Notes: generated by a model from the sequence alone, not told the origin. A stretch of DNA of 64,000 nt from Gracilaria gracilis (GCA_030374805.1 JARGSG010000035.1:584438-648437); one strand, 5' to 3'. Shown: positions 29,365-40,415, counted from the stretch's first letter. A program made the numbers and translations.

Positions 29365-31385
29365 TTCATAGCTAGAGTCGCAGACCAACTATTATTGATG
29401 CACAATCTGTCAATATGCACCGACCAGTGCTCCAACACTTGAGAGAGAGAGAGAGAGAAACATCAACAGGGGCACAAAAGACCTGGAGTGATCAAATTAA
29501 CGTGAGTGCTGGCGCAATTCTCGAATTCAGCATCCTGTCGTAAACATTTTGAGGCTATAAAGTGAACATTGTGGACCATCGAAAGATGCCACTACAACCT
29601 CAGGACGCCTAGCACACTATTGACTAGCCTTCAGAATAGGATTAGCGATAGGATTAGCGAATCTGAATGACACAGGGCATTGCAGGAATCTTCATGTTCT
29701 TGCCATAATGGCAGTGATCTGAAGGCTGTTGTACTAAACATTTTGGCGCATACCCCACTACCCTCGGAATATGTGCATATCCACTGCAATAAAGACGTAG
29801 AAGGGACCCTGAGCAAATCCCCGCGTTGCAAGTAATTACCTTCAGGTAGCGTGCGCGTTTCATAAAACAGAGAGAGAGAGAAACGTGGAAAGGGTTACAA
29901 ATCTCCCGAAAGAACTCCATGGAAATGTTCAAAAACGAGAGCAAGAAGTCATCGTCGAAATTGTTTGGAAGCGAAAAGAATCCTACAATCGCGTCTAGCA
30001 ATGAACGCTTGCCTTCATGCCAGGGATGAGCATATTTGAAACTCCCGTAGGTACTCCTTCGGAGTCCATGTGATCTAATTTAGAGCCTCTAAATTAGTAC
30101 CCTGCAGGTTAAAGGAATAGAACGGCATCATGTTTCTTCGAGCAGAATCGTAGCGCACCTATGATCTGCTTGTTATTAGTTGCGTATTACATGCATTATG
30201 ATGAATAGAAACTAGGAGGGGAGGGGACTTTTGTTCCGCATGTCCAGGATTGTACGTATATGACTGTTACACTGCTGCGAATCTCTACAAGAGACTCTTA
30301 CGAGCTGCTCATATATGACATATGATAGAGGCAAGTTTTTCGTATCAGACCCAACTGCGGTACCGTTTTCGCTCCCACACAATTTTGCAGATCGCGAGGC
30401 CACTCACCACAACGGGCAGAATGAACAAGCCTCGTGATCGATACTTATCCGGGACAAGGCGACTTTGCTATCTGTATTTTTGCTACGTTCTCAACGAAAG
30501 CGTTATAAATTTTTGGGGGTCTTTGGAAAACCGCGCTCGATAAGAGAAAATAAGCAGACGCCCCCAAGATAGAAGGAGGGAAGAGAAAGAAGCGTAGTAG
30601 ACAAGTCTCGCGCGACAAGTAGACTATCTTTCGAGTCTACTGTGCATTTGATCATATATAACCGTCACATACTAAGGTGTCGTTGCTTCTTCACACTGGT
30701 ATCTACAAGCTGTAAAGCCCATACTTTATCCCAATGATCATTCAAAACGGGCTTCAAAGTTTATAGCTTGTGTACAATTGTGCACGAGCTCTTGCTTCAA
30801 TCCACATGTCCCGCTGTTGATGAGAACTCGTTAGAGTGTAGCTTGCAGGTGTATTGCTGCATCTCTCCTTCGTAATTCATTGAATGGAATTGGCTCTTTA
30901 ACTTAGAATACTTCATGTCTACGACCGCTATTCAAAACATTCACATGGACGACAACAGTCAACTGGAACGCCTGTACAAGGGTACGTTGGTTTCCGAATT
31001 CCATTTGGATTTGAACGACGCGCGCAAATTGAATTTGAAAAATTCAGATCGGAACTAACTTGTGACTTCAAAACTGGAACCGCTCCTCGTTTCCTGTTTC
31101 CCCATATCTCACAACATCTCGGCATATCAAACGATTCGTGAGGTTGGATTGCCCTGGAAACACGACGAAATTTGAGATAAGAACCCAGCACCGGGTGCTG
31201 TTGATCAACCTGGTTGAAATCGCCTCTTCTAGTTTAAGCGGGTGACTGGCAGCAAACAGCGGGCGCCGCGCAATATACTTGCCAAGACCAACCAAGTCTT
31301 GTTGCAACTCACCATTGGTTCGGTGTTGTCTACGAGGAGTCCGGCAGTATCTTGATCGTTATTGTTTGACTGAAGACAAGGTGAA
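29365..31385. other. 2-kb intergenic region
   Basis: No gene is recognised. Two (GA)n runs (29441-29458 and 29870-29882) and a perfect 10-bp-stem hairpin (CTAATTTAGAG/TCTAAATTAG near 30075-30096) are visible. The rest is unremarkable A/T-moderate sequence. Confidence 0.6.
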
Positions 31386-33473
31386 ATGTTCAGAACGTGC
31401 GACCAACGTGTGAGGTTGTTGGTACTTTTGATTTCCGTGTTCCTGATACGGACAGTTGCAGCTTGGGATTCAAATTCACGACAACCTCCTCCAAAGGAAG
31501 ATGCGAATCCAGCGGGTCGAAATGTATTCAACCAGGATTTCCCCCCTGCTTCCGTGCAGGCGACTCCAATGAAAACTGTGTCGGTTGATCCCACAACAAC
31601 TGCATCTTCGGTGCACTCGAAACAAAGACACCCAGAACATGGATCGTTTCCCAACACGTATCCACAGCATTCTGGTTCTATCTCATCAAAACAGCGAAGA
31701 AGGAATAAAACGCACAAACGGGCTGGTGATCCAGCAAGAACTTTGTTTGAGATGCAATACGCAATTCGAGCCCTCGCGACCACGCATAATGAGCTTCTGC
31801 GCTCCCTTACTCGGAATGAACCTTGGTGGTATCGATATTGGATCCTAATATCATGGAGTTACTCGAAGAGTCATCTCATCAACAATGACAAACGCCTATA
31901 CACATCACTCAAGGGGTTGACAAACTTCACTCTCGATGAGAGGGTGATACAAACTATGATCGAAGGTGATGCTGTATTGCCGGAAGAAATTAAGACGTAT
32001 CTTCAAGATCTACGTTGCGCTGCACACAGTCAGACGGTTCAAGCTTCCCCAAAACCATATTCGTTATTCCTGGACGAAGACTGGAGAAAATGGAAGGAGA
32101 GATTGCAACACATCAGACAAGACGTGCATGAGAGTATGCTGAAGTATGAGTTTGAGAAGCAAGCTCATGCTTTGTTAGATAAAATCGAGGCTTTCCATGA
32201 CGACTTCAGTAATCAATACTTTCGTTCCCATGCTACTTGGATATACTACTATGAAAGCTCTTGGTTAAACGCGATCTTTAAGACAGGCTCAGGAGTGGGG
32301 AACGCGGAAGGCGTCTTAACGAAGAGGCTCCGAAGATATTCGAAGACGCTCGCAGACATGTTCAAGGCTTTGAAAGAAGGCATCACACATGGATGGGAGT
32401 TGGTTGTCGCCCCACTTTCACACCTTGATTTGCTGAAATGGCTGGAGGCATCGAAGAAAACTCCATCCTTCGTTTCGTACCTTCTAAAGGCAATTATCGG
32501 TGTTGCCGCTGCGCCCATCCTCATGTTTATCAACGACCCAGTCCTCTACAGACAAGGGATACATTGTCTGATAGGTGTCTCATTCCTCTACATCGTATCT
32601 TTTCTATTCAAACAAATCTTAAAACTGATGGCGGTGCTACCGTCGGTACTGCCGTGGGGTAATGGCCAAGGGCGAAGGATGATTCGGAGAGCACCAGTTG
32701 AGGATACCATGAATTTCTCGGAAGTTGGGAACAACAAGACTGAAGGTAGCCAGACTTTGTGCTCTAGAGGGCCCAAAAATGACAATATGGAGAGAATCCA
32801 ATTGAAACCTTCATCACGTCCATTAGAAGTCGAAACTGTCAGGACGAGGCCAAAGGAAACGCCGGTTGAACGTACACCTCTATTTCCTTTGTCTCGAGAA
32901 AACCTCTCTAGTACATCTAATGAATCAGAGGTATCTTTCAAAATGGCGAAAGCTTCAAAAGGAATCACAAGAAAGGGAATCCACGTTCGTTCAATCAATG
33001 ATCATGGTCCCATACCGCGGGCAAAAGTTACTGATTCGATTCGAGTTGGCGGGCGGCGTATCAACATGGTTTATGACACAGAAGATGGCGGTCTCGTTGA
33101 GGATTCTGGAGACGAAATAGTTGCTGTAGTGTCCTCATCAAAAGAGAATGATGTCAACCAAACTGGGAAACCGGTGGCAAAGAAGCATGCGACGCAAGCT
33201 GGGAATCGAAGCGACGCAGAATATTCGGATATGATGCGAGGTAGGGCAGTTCAGAGGAAAGCTAGACGGAGGCCAGAGGACTCAAAAAGAATCTTAGTCG
33301 ACGCATCAAATGCATCTCACACAACTGAGGACACGAGAGTTTTGAGATCCAGAACCAATTCCATAACGACGAAGTCCACTGATGGACTCTCTAAACGAGA
33401 TGCAAAAGAAAAGTCTGCGATCCCGAGAAGGCGTTCTGCTAGACTATCAGCAGTGCATATGAACGAAACCTAA
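31386..33473 (+). CDS. Unknown secreted-pathway membrane protein
   Basis: 695 residues from ATG 31386. The N-terminus has a clear signal sequence (VRLLVLLISVFLIRTVAAW, about residues 9-27). Residues 30-120 are P/Q/S/K-rich. Residues 120-350 are helical and W/Y/K-rich with no recognised domain (DEDWRKWKERLQHIRQDVHE). Two hydrophobic helices follow (about 363-383, FVSYLLKAIIGVAAAPILMF; about 393-420, GIHCLIGVSFLYIVSFLF). The last 270 residues are very basic and S/T/R-rich with repeated RRRS/RSRT-like stretches. The likely topology is an ER or endomembrane protein with a lumenal N-terminal domain and a basic cytosolic (or perinuclear) tail. The pattern recalls SUN-like or nuclear-envelope proteins only loosely, and I make no family call. 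Confidence 0.75.
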   Translation: MFRTCDQRVRLLVLLISVFLIRTVAAWDSNSRQPPPKEDANPAGRNVFNQDFPPASVQATPMKTVSVDPTTTASSVHSKQRHPEHGSFPNTYPQHSGSISSKQRRRNKTHKRAGDPARTLFEMQYAIRALATTHNELLRSLTRNEPWWYRYWILISWSYSKSHLINNDKRLYTSLKGLTNFTLDERVIQTMIEGDAVLPEEIKTYLQDLRCAAHSQTVQASPKPYSLFLDEDWRKWKERLQHIRQDVHESMLKYEFEKQAHALLDKIEAFHDDFSNQYFRSHATWIYYYESSWLNAIFKTGSGVGNAEGVLTKRLRRYSKTLADMFKALKEGITHGWELVVAPLSHLDLLKWLEASKKTPSFVSYLLKAIIGVAAAPILMFINDPVLYRQGIHCLIGVSFLYIVSFLFKQILKLMAVLPSVLPWGNGQGRRMIRRAPVEDTMNFSEVGNNKTEGSQTLCSRGPKNDNMERIQLKPSSRPLEVETVRTRPKETPVERTPLFPLSRENLSSTSNESEVSFKMAKASKGITRKGIHVRSINDHGPIPRAKVTDSIRVGGRRINMVYDTEDGGLVEDSGDEIVAVVSSSKENDVNQTGKPVAKKHATQAGNRSDAEYSDMMRGRAVQRKARRRPEDSKRILVDASNASHTTEDTRVLRSRTNSITTKSTDGLSKRDAKEKSAIPRRRSARLSAVHMNET

Positions 33474-33695
33474 GGATATCTACAAACTGTGGTGGTTCTT
33501 TACGCTCGAAACGGAGTGATTGATCTCTGGATTCTGTGAACATACACTGTGCCCCGTACTGCCGGCGTCTTACTCTGACTCACTGACTAAATATCCCTGA
33601 TATGACCCAATACACCGATTTCATGAATACTACCCACAAGAAAGTACATGGAAAGTGGAGAAGACTATATTCTTTCGGCTTTGTGCAGTTCTCAT

Positions 33696-35027
33696 TTAGT
33701 CCCGTAACATTATGTTTCCTCCCTCACATCTAAGCTCCCAGTTGTTCGAGTTCTGCACTTGTGTCAGATGAATGTCAACCCCAAACCGTTTTATTAACTG
33801 GACTGCCGTAGAGAGATGCTTCGATGGTTCTGGAACAAGAAGGCGTGACACCCCGCTACTCATCGCCATCAAAATACATAGTTGGTCTGCCATATGCGTG
33901 TCAACTACTGCCATGGATTCTAATGCTTCGCATAGTTCGTTAGCGGCGGACTGGCCACTTGATGCCGCTGTGTCTCGCCAACGTTCATACTTCGCGTCCT
34001 TCGACCCATCCTTTCGGGATGACTTCTGTTTCGAGCCACTTCTACTTTCCGAAGCTACCCTTGTGCTCCATATGACAGAGCTACCCAAAACTGTCCCACA
34101 TGATGAGTTTGCGTAAAGTGTCAGAACTATTGATTCATCTTTTGCATCAGGTTCTGATAACTCATGTACCTTCACATCATTGTAATCAAATTCAGGGTAG
34201 CCTTCTCGACTCCTCGTGTACTTTCTCACGACTTGAACGGCCCGCTGTACCATAGCATCTACAACTCCAAGCTCCAGATATCCATTGCCGCGTACAATGA
34301 GGCTGCCTTTGATGCACGTGATGTCTCCCCTGCTTGTGAGAGTACATGGTTGCAAAACCCTGCGAGAGCTACCGTCATCTTGCTTAACTATTTCACAGTT
34401 TGACTTGTCTATAGTTATAGAGCATTTGCCCCCGCCACGAGGGAAAAATCCATGTCGGATTACATCATACTTAAGCTGTAATCCAAAGAGACGTACATTT
34501 GGAGCAAGTACATACTTCACATAGTCACTTGTAGGCGACCAAGGCACCGAGGTTCCACCACTAATATGCATGGTTACCTCGTCACCATCGACATTGCAGC
34601 CTGGCAGAAACTTCAAGGCGACTGGCAAAACGGCCTGCAATACGAGAGAAATCGCACCAGCCGTTCCAACTGTGGTTGTGAGAGGGAGAGATAGCTCTTC
34701 TGGTTCGCCGGGCTCAAGGAAAACAGAGCTAGAAGATACCCGGTCGCCGAGCAAACATGCAGACGCAATCTGCGCAACCATTTGTGTACTCACAAGGTGT
34801 TGAGGCCGAAGGCCGGGATTCGGGCGGCCCTTCCGGATATCTGTTATACGCACAGAGCGAAATAGTAACATTGCGAGAGGAAGTGAAATGCGCACAATTT
34901 GACCGCCGCCTTCCCCTTCAGACCCATTAACCGTAACATCAGCGACTTTGTCGTTGGTGTCCCGCAAACTGCCAGTGAGCTGCTGTTCGGGAAACTTGGT
35001 AGACCCTTGCTTTCGTTTTCGCTTCAT
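33696..35027 (-). CDS. RTCA: RNA 3'-terminal phosphate cyclase
   Basis: 443 residues from ATG 35027. Family motifs in order: GSEGEGGGQIVRISLPLAML at about residues 36-55, GRPNPGLRPQH near 70, HGFFPRGGGKCSITI near 190-205, and the C-terminal active-site helix with catalytic His in PSKHLSTAV near residue 403. The catalytic His separates it from the inactive RCL1 branch. It converts RNA 3'-phosphates to 2',3'-cyclic phosphates with ATP. A 50-residue S/K/R/D-rich insert (SGSKQKSSRKDGSKDAKYER) before the last domain makes it longer than the usual 340-370 residues. Single exon. Confidence 0.93.
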   Translation of the reverse strand: MKRKRKQGSTKFPEQQLTGSLRDTNDKVADVTVNGSEGEGGGQIVRISLPLAMLLFRSVRITDIRKGRPNPGLRPQHLVSTQMVAQIASACLLGDRVSSSSVFLEPGEPEELSLPLTTTVGTAGAISLVLQAVLPVALKFLPGCNVDGDEVTMHISGGTSVPWSPTSDYVKYVLAPNVRLFGLQLKYDVIRHGFFPRGGGKCSITIDKSNCEIVKQDDGSSRRVLQPCTLTSRGDITCIKGSLIVRGNGYLELGVVDAMVQRAVQVVRKYTRSREGYPEFDYNDVKVHELSEPDAKDESIVLTLYANSSCGTVLGSSVIWSTRVASESRSGSKQKSSRKDGSKDAKYERWRDTAASSGQSAANELCEALESMAVVDTHMADQLCILMAMSSGVSRLLVPEPSKHLSTAVQLIKRFGVDIHLTQVQNSNNWELRCEGGNIMLRD

Positions 35028-35760
35028 CTTTCAATCACCTTCGGATTGTGATGAGTACAAATTTTGTACTGTACTACAAAGGAGCAAGGGTAGCCCTCTT
35101 AACCTTACAAAGGTACCGTCGTACAAAACGAATGAAGGTGGGCAGCGCTCAATCCACTTTCGAAACGGCGAAGATGATGCTCATGAAAAGCTTTGAAATT
35201 GAGTTTTCCTTGATTTATCAAAATCCATCTCTTGCAAGATCGGTATCTACGAGGGTATCTACAGTATTTCCCCCACTTCCTGTTCAGAAGGCGCAGCTTT
35301 GAAGGGTTGGGACCGAAAGCCAGGGAAGGTTAGCTATTAGCCCACTTAATCGCTCGACATCGAAGCTGACCTTTCGAAAGATGATTTATAGCATTACAAC
35401 TTGATTCAGGGCGGTGGATCACGGAAGCAATTTCGAAGTCAAATGAATTTCCCAACTGAGCACAAGGTTACCGTCAAACGTCCTGAATCCCCTCCCTGAC
35501 CGGGCATTGCCCGACGGCCGACAGAGTGGCTCGAAATGGCCGTGACAATAGTGACACAAAAAGCAAAATGGGTTGCGCACTTACCCCGTACAGGTTTGGG
35601 TCAATGCTGCAACGGCTGTAACAGGAGTACACGAAGATGCTAAGCCAGTGACCTTAGGCGACGAGAACCGAGTGTGCAAGAACAGCATGGAGCGAAGTGC
35701 ATTGAGACCGTAGCCCTAATTATTATGACTCTTTGTAGTTCTGGGTCGTGAAAAAGGAGT
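35028..35760. other. Intergenic region
   Basis: 733 bp between two minus-strand genes. No gene or repeat is recognised. Confidence 0.6.
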
Positions 35761-36774
35761 TCATGACAAAGCCTGAGTGACAGCAAGGTTTATAGATGAA
35801 TAAAACAAAGGAGACCGCACCAAGGTTTCGGAATGATCCAAGCCTTCCAAAGGAACCAATTCATACTCGAATCCAAGCATGTCAGACAAAGGCTCGAGAA
35901 CCTGGGCTGAAGCTTGGGCTGCGCTGAATGGAATCGTTTCATCTTCGGTGCCATGTATCATTGTAATTTTGTAATCCCTCTGTTCCGTATTAAAAGCACC
36001 GAACTCAAAAGGTAGAGAATAATCTTCGATGCGCGGCAGCGAACCGCTGATGGGTATCGCACCAGCCAGGTGGACATCAGTAGAAAGAGAAAACTCGAGA
36101 GCAGTTCTGGCGCCCAAAGAATGTCCGGCAAGGACCACCTTTTGTGTCGAATGCCCGGAGAGGCAGGCTTGAGACAGAACAAGTTTTTCCACAAGTTGCG
36201 TCGTACGATACAAGCTGAGTCGATCTTCAACCCTGCCTACAAAACCTAACCAAGAACGGCTCACAATTTCGTTTGTCTGTGAGAGATTGTTAATTTTCGT
36301 GACTCGCAAAGGTCCCAATGGTACCTCCATACGGACGGACTCATATAAGGAACTAGAGCTCGATAGAAGCGTGCTGAGGATTGGAACGTAGATAGCAGCC
36401 TCTAATGGCCTTACGAAGCCGTGAAGGAAGAGTATGGTTGCTTTCGTCTTTTTCGTATTCGGTTCAAAAGAAAAGCCGTTTGGCTTGCAACGAAATGTAT
36501 GTGTGGTGGACACTGGAGAGTCGCACGTGAAGTTGAACAGACTGGCTTCGAAAGACCTTGCTTCAACCGATGTATTTCCGAGTTGTTGCGAGCGGGGGAG
36601 AAGAGTAGGTTCAAAGTATGTTGCTTCCCATGTTGACTCATACAGCGAGAGAGCCGTGCAAGGAAAGTACTGCTTGAGCAAGGCCGAAAATGAGAATGCA
36701 AAGGTCGTAGAAAAAAAGAAAGAGAAGGAAACAAGGAGTAGAACCCTTTGAGCAGATCGGACAATGTGGCTCAT
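35761..36774 (-). CDS. Secretory alpha/beta hydrolase
   Basis: 337 residues from ATG 36774. The N-terminal hydrophobic stretch RVLLLVSFSFFFSTTFAF (about residues 10-27) is a signal peptide or anchor. The alpha/beta hydrolase fold has the oxyanion segment ILFLHGFVRPLEAAIYVPIL, the nucleophile elbow GHSLGAR (Ser near residue 216), the acid in HGTEDETIPF near 276 and the catalytic His in LEGLDHSET near 312. The motif set resembles chlorophyllase/dienelactone-hydrolase-like esterases. The substrate cannot be told. The target site of the large retrotransposon lies about 250 bp upstream of its start, so its promoter region is interrupted. Confidence 0.82.
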   Translation of the reverse strand: MSHIVRSAQRVLLLVSFSFFFSTTFAFSFSALLKQYFPCTALSLYESTWEATYFEPTLLPRSQQLGNTSVEARSFEASLFNFTCDSPVSTTHTFRCKPNGFSFEPNTKKTKATILFLHGFVRPLEAAIYVPILSTLLSSSSSLYESVRMEVPLGPLRVTKINNLSQTNEIVSRSWLGFVGRVEDRLSLYRTTQLVEKLVLSQACLSGHSTQKVVLAGHSLGARTALEFSLSTDVHLAGAIPISGSLPRIEDYSLPFEFGAFNTEQRDYKITMIHGTEDETIPFSAAQASAQVLEPLSDMLGFEYELVPLEGLDHSETLVRSPLFYSSINLAVTQALS

Positions 36775-37021
36775 TTGGAATAGGTTGGCGACGCCAGAAC
36801 AACGATAAGAGTAGTGCGATTGAGAGGCGACAAGCCAAGCTCTTCTTCAGAGTGGAAACGGATGTGATCGAGGTACGCACTACGACCAGTAGAAGCTCTT
36901 CGGTCTTCAGAGGAAGAAGAGCTTCTCTCGAGACAATTTTCCGTCCATTCGCCGAATAGAATCCCTCGTCAAGAGGAGAAAATACGTATTTCTCGTTATA
37001 TAAATGGCCCCCAAGAACGTG
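36775..37021. other. Host flank left of the mobile-element block
   Basis: 247 bp of host sequence ahead of the retrotransposon target site. A TATA-like TATATAAAT lies at 36997-37005. Confidence 0.6.
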
Positions 37022-37026
37022 GTAAG
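37022..37026. repeat. Left target-site duplication of the gypsy composite (GTAAG)
   Basis: GTAAG here and at 51721-51725. The left copy is now split from its LTR by the Harbinger element. Removing 37028-40641 and one AGT restores GTAAG directly against the LTR end TGAGAACACC. Confidence 0.85.
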
Positions 37027-37027
37027 T

Positions 37028-37045
37028 GGGTGGCTCCTGAAAACA
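37028..37045 (+). repeat. Left terminal inverted repeat of Harbinger 1
   Basis: 18 bp; one mismatch (G/A at position 6) to the right repeat. Confidence 0.92.
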
Positions 37046-37253
37046 TATTTTGTGCGCAACACAGTTTGTGAACTTTACAGTAAAAAGGGATCACATCGCA
37101 CTATGTCTGCTCCTGAAATCACCTGTAACAAAATGGGCTAGTATAGTGTTTTATTGTCGTGCTGGTCCACTGCAGCACCTTCAGGAAGCCATCAGCACGT
37201 ACCACGATTTCATCCGAACCACATCTCCACCCAGGACATAGTGCGCAACTGTT

Positions 37254-38417
37254 ATGGGTAACCCGTCCCTTTTACTCCTTATAGCTATTCAACGACAGAC
37301 AGAATCACGGCGCTTGCCATTCAAGCAGAAACTGACATTAAAAGGACGTCGACGTCGCGATCGTCGAATTCCAAGAGTTTCCCTTCGTCACCCATCGCAA
37401 TCGCCATTTTCATATCTGTTTTTATCAGGAAACGATCAAGCTCTTATCACGCTAACAGGTTTTGACTTTTCCAGTTTCCATTATCTACATTCATCGTTTT
37501 CCCAATACTACAATCGTTATTCTCCGTATTCAAAAGATGGATACATAAAACGACTACCTATTACAAACAAAAAACGAGGAAGACCACGTTTGATGTCTTC
37601 GGAACATTGCTTAGGTTTGGTCCTCACTCATGGAAGAACTAGAGGTTCAGAAATGGTTCTGTGTCTTTTGTTTGGAATAACTGCTTCCGTTAGTTCCTTG
37701 TTTGTTCGATTCGGGCGCCGGATACTTCTCAAGACTTTGTGTAAGGACAGAAAGTCAAGGATTGAAATGCCCAGTGCGCAAGAGATTGCTACGTTTAAAC
37801 AAGCGATTTCAACTCGCCATTCTATGCTGGAAGATGTATACTGCGTTGCCGATGGTTTGAAAATATACCTACAGCAGTCTGGAGATTGTGTGATTCAAAG
37901 CATGTTCTATAATGGATGGCAGCATGACCACTATGTGGGAAATGTGTTTGTTTTTGCCCCTAATGGTGTCATAATTGCGTGTGCTATAAACGCCCCTGGG
38001 TCGATGCACGATTCTACAGTTGCAGACTGGGGTGGTGTCTACAATAAGCTACAGAGCATCTTTACCTTATGTGGTGGCCGCTGTGTTGTTGATGCTGCAT
38101 TCTCTAAAGGAGATTTTCCTTTTCTGATAAAGTCCTCGCAAGACCCCTTGCTCTCCAGTCATGGCGATTCACAGGCTTTTTCTATTCTTCGGCAGGCTAC
38201 GTCTGTAAGGCAGGCCTCCGAATGGGGCATGCGAGCGTTAAAGAGCTCCTTTCCAAGGCTCCATGATCGTATAATTTATGAGGAGAATGGAGAGCGAAAG
38301 ATATTCTTACTTTCAACTGTACTTCTGTTCAACTTAAGGACAAGGCTCGTTGGGATCAACCAAATACTGAACACGTTTATGCCAGAGCTTAGCAGAGAAG
38401 CAAACTGCTTTTTGTGA
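37254..38417 (+). CDS. Harbinger 1 transposase (DDE_Tnp_4 family)
   Basis: 387 residues from ATG 37254. The RNase H-like catalytic set of PIF/Harbinger transposases is visible: first Asp in VADGLKI near residue 198, the family hallmark NAPGSMHDST near 245, second Asp in VVDAAFSKGDF near 279, and Glu in SEWGMRALK near 323. The N-terminal 60 residues are basic and poorly ordered (KGRRRRDRRIPRV), and a nuclear localisation signal is likely. It should cut and paste the element together with the Myb-like partner. The frame is intact. Confidence 0.9.
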   Translation: MGNPSLLLLIAIQRQTESRRLPFKQKLTLKGRRRRDRRIPRVSLRHPSQSPFSYLFLSGNDQALITLTGFDFSSFHYLHSSFSQYYNRYSPYSKDGYIKRLPITNKKRGRPRLMSSEHCLGLVLTHGRTRGSEMVLCLLFGITASVSSLFVRFGRRILLKTLCKDRKSRIEMPSAQEIATFKQAISTRHSMLEDVYCVADGLKIYLQQSGDCVIQSMFYNGWQHDHYVGNVFVFAPNGVIIACAINAPGSMHDSTVADWGGVYNKLQSIFTLCGGRCVVDAAFSKGDFPFLIKSSQDPLLSSHGDSQAFSILRQATSVRQASEWGMRALKSSFPRLHDRIIYEENGERKIFLLSTVLLFNLRTRLVGINQILNTFMPELSREANCFL

Positions 38418-38529
38418 GAATTCTTGTAACGTTCGAAGTCCAGTTTACTCATACGCTTTGCAAACGTTACCGCAAGTAAATCTATCTAATGTAGTTCAAT
38501 ACATGTTCGAATCAGGAAAGCCACCTCCA

Positions 38530-39450
38530 TCAATCCCCTTCGCCGCGTGGTTCCAGACTGTTGGAGTTACTCTGCTTCCCTCCGAAAGCCATCACCATGA
38601 GCATTTGCATAAAGCGCTCTTGTCGCTTGTTGTCTTCAATTCGTCGTTCGCGTTCATCCGCTCTGTCCTCCTCACGTTTCCTCCGTTCCTCCTCGCGGCG
38701 CGCCCTCTCCTCGTCACGGTCTAGAGCCCTGCGTTCGTTCTCCTCGGCCCTTCTCTTTTGGTCCTCCAAAAGACTCATTTTGTACATTTCCATCAGGCTG
38801 TCACTTTGACTTTCGCCTTGGGCATTGCGCTTCCTTACCAGGGGTCGGGGCGAAATGCCGCTTCGATCTGGGAGGGAGGGCGTACGACTTGGGGGCAACA
38901 CCGCACATGACGCAGGCACATGGGAACGTGGAACATCGCCATCCACTGCAGCATTTTCGTCTGTCTCCTTTGCTTCCGGCTCTTCTTCCTTGTCCTCAAA
39001 ACATTCGTTCACAATCTCCTCACCATCCTCACCATCTCCGAGATCAATGCGTTCTGTGATCATTCCGCGGATATGTTTGGCTCGCTTTACATCTGATGGA
39101 ATGCATGGGTCACCTGTTGGGACGCTCTTCCTGTACAGGCCAGCGAATTTACGTTTCAGTGAGTCAATCGTGCGATCGTTCTCAGGGTATCTTGCCTGGT
39201 GTGCCTTCTGTACCACAGTCCACTCATCCCGTGCCACCGGTAAGTGCTCCTCCAAGATATCCAGAAAGCTATCCACTTCTCCTTGTGTAAATCCGCTACC
39301 TCTGCCCCCTGTAGATGGCTGGTTGCCGCCGTTCTTGGGCTTCTGTTGTCGCTTCTTTTTGGTGATTGTTTGTGAAAGTCTCGAGTCTTGCCGTGGGTCG
39401 GTAGGTTCAGTACTGGTGTTCATTACTCCGTCCTCTTTGTTAGAGGCCAT
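38530..39450 (-). CDS. Harbinger 1 Myb/SANT-like partner protein
   Basis: 306 residues from ATG 39450. A trihelix/Myb-like DNA-binding domain spans about residues 52-132 (FTQGEVDSFLDILEEHLPV, then DEWTVVQKAH and LKRKFAGLYRKSVPTGDP). An acidic stretch (DKEEEPEAKETDENA) follows, and then a strongly charged coiled coil near 230-290 (RDEERARREEERRKREEDR) ending QERFMQMLMVMAFGG. Partner proteins of this kind bind transposon ends and bring the transposase into the nucleus. It ends 112 bp from the transposase stop, tail to tail. Confidence 0.88.
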   Translation of the reverse strand: MASNKEDGVMNTSTEPTDPRQDSRLSQTITKKKRQQKPKNGGNQPSTGGRGSGFTQGEVDSFLDILEEHLPVARDEWTVVQKAHQARYPENDRTIDSLKRKFAGLYRKSVPTGDPCIPSDVKRAKHIRGMITERIDLGDGEDGEEIVNECFEDKEEEPEAKETDENAAVDGDVPRSHVPASCAVLPPSRTPSLPDRSGISPRPLVRKRNAQGESQSDSLMEMYKMSLLEDQKRRAEENERRALDRDEERARREEERRKREEDRADERERRIEDNKRQERFMQMLMVMAFGGKQSNSNSLEPRGEGD

Positions 39451-39589
39451 TCCTTTTCGCGACTGCAGTGTTTAAATCCCACCGTTATGCAGATGTAGCC
39501 GTTCGCTATCAGCGACAGTACCGTTTTCGCAAGCCCTTTTGTAAGCTACAGTTTTCTAGCTGTGTTTGTCGCACAGTTTGATAAAGGAG

Positions 39590-40415
39590 TAGCCTTGCCG
39601 ATCGGAGTGCTGACGCGCAATGCTAATGTAGACAGTCGAAGTTCACCTGGAACAACCGCTGCGGTACAGCTGCCGCGGTGCGTGCGCTGCAGAGAATCGG
39701 CGTCGGTAGGGCAGCAGCGATGGGGCGACGGTGGCAGGTAGAGCTGATACGGCGACGGTGGCTTTTTTGCGATGTGAAAGCCAGGTACGGCGGCTTTGGG
39801 TGCGTGGCAGTGGAGCGGCGGCGCTGGGGTGCGCAACAATGCGGCGGCGGCTGTCGGAGCGATGAGATGCGGCTTCGTTGGGTGCGCTGTGAAGAAATAG
39901 GGGTCGTAGGAAAGGTGCGATGCGGCGACGATGGCCTTAGCTGCAATGTGAGAACTTCACTGCGGCTTTGTTGGGTCTATGGTGGTGCCACGGTGGCGGT
40001 GCCTGCGCTGCGGGAAGGTGTCGGCCGTGGGAGGGTTGCGATGCGGCGACGGTGCGATGTGAGCGCTGTTGTGCCGCGATGATGGGCGCCCGATGGCACG
40101 GCGGCAGCAATGGGACTGCGGCGGTGTGGCGACGGCGGTTGGAGCGCTGTGATGCAGCACCGCTGCAGTACGACTGTGCGGCAGCGGTTCGTGCGGTGCT
40201 CTAAGGCGGTGGCTGTAGGAAGGCGGTAAGTTGGCGACGGTGAATCGTGTGGCGATATAACCGCGGTTCGGATGATGTGGTGCGGCAGTGGTGGCGGCCC
40301 TGCGGCGTGGTGGCTGTGAGTGCCTGACGAGGCGGCGTCAACGGTGGGTGCGCAGCGATTCGACGGTGGCGGTGGGTGCGCTGAGATCGTCGGAGGTGGG
40401 ATCTCGGGTTTAGGG
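39590..40415. repeat. Degenerate G+C-rich minisatellite inside Harbinger 1
   Basis: About 0.8 kb of imperfect repeats around GCGATGCGGCGACGGTGG and GGTGGGTGCGCTG, much richer in G+C than the two genes beside it. Frames on both strands are open by composition only and look non-coding. Confidence 0.6.
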
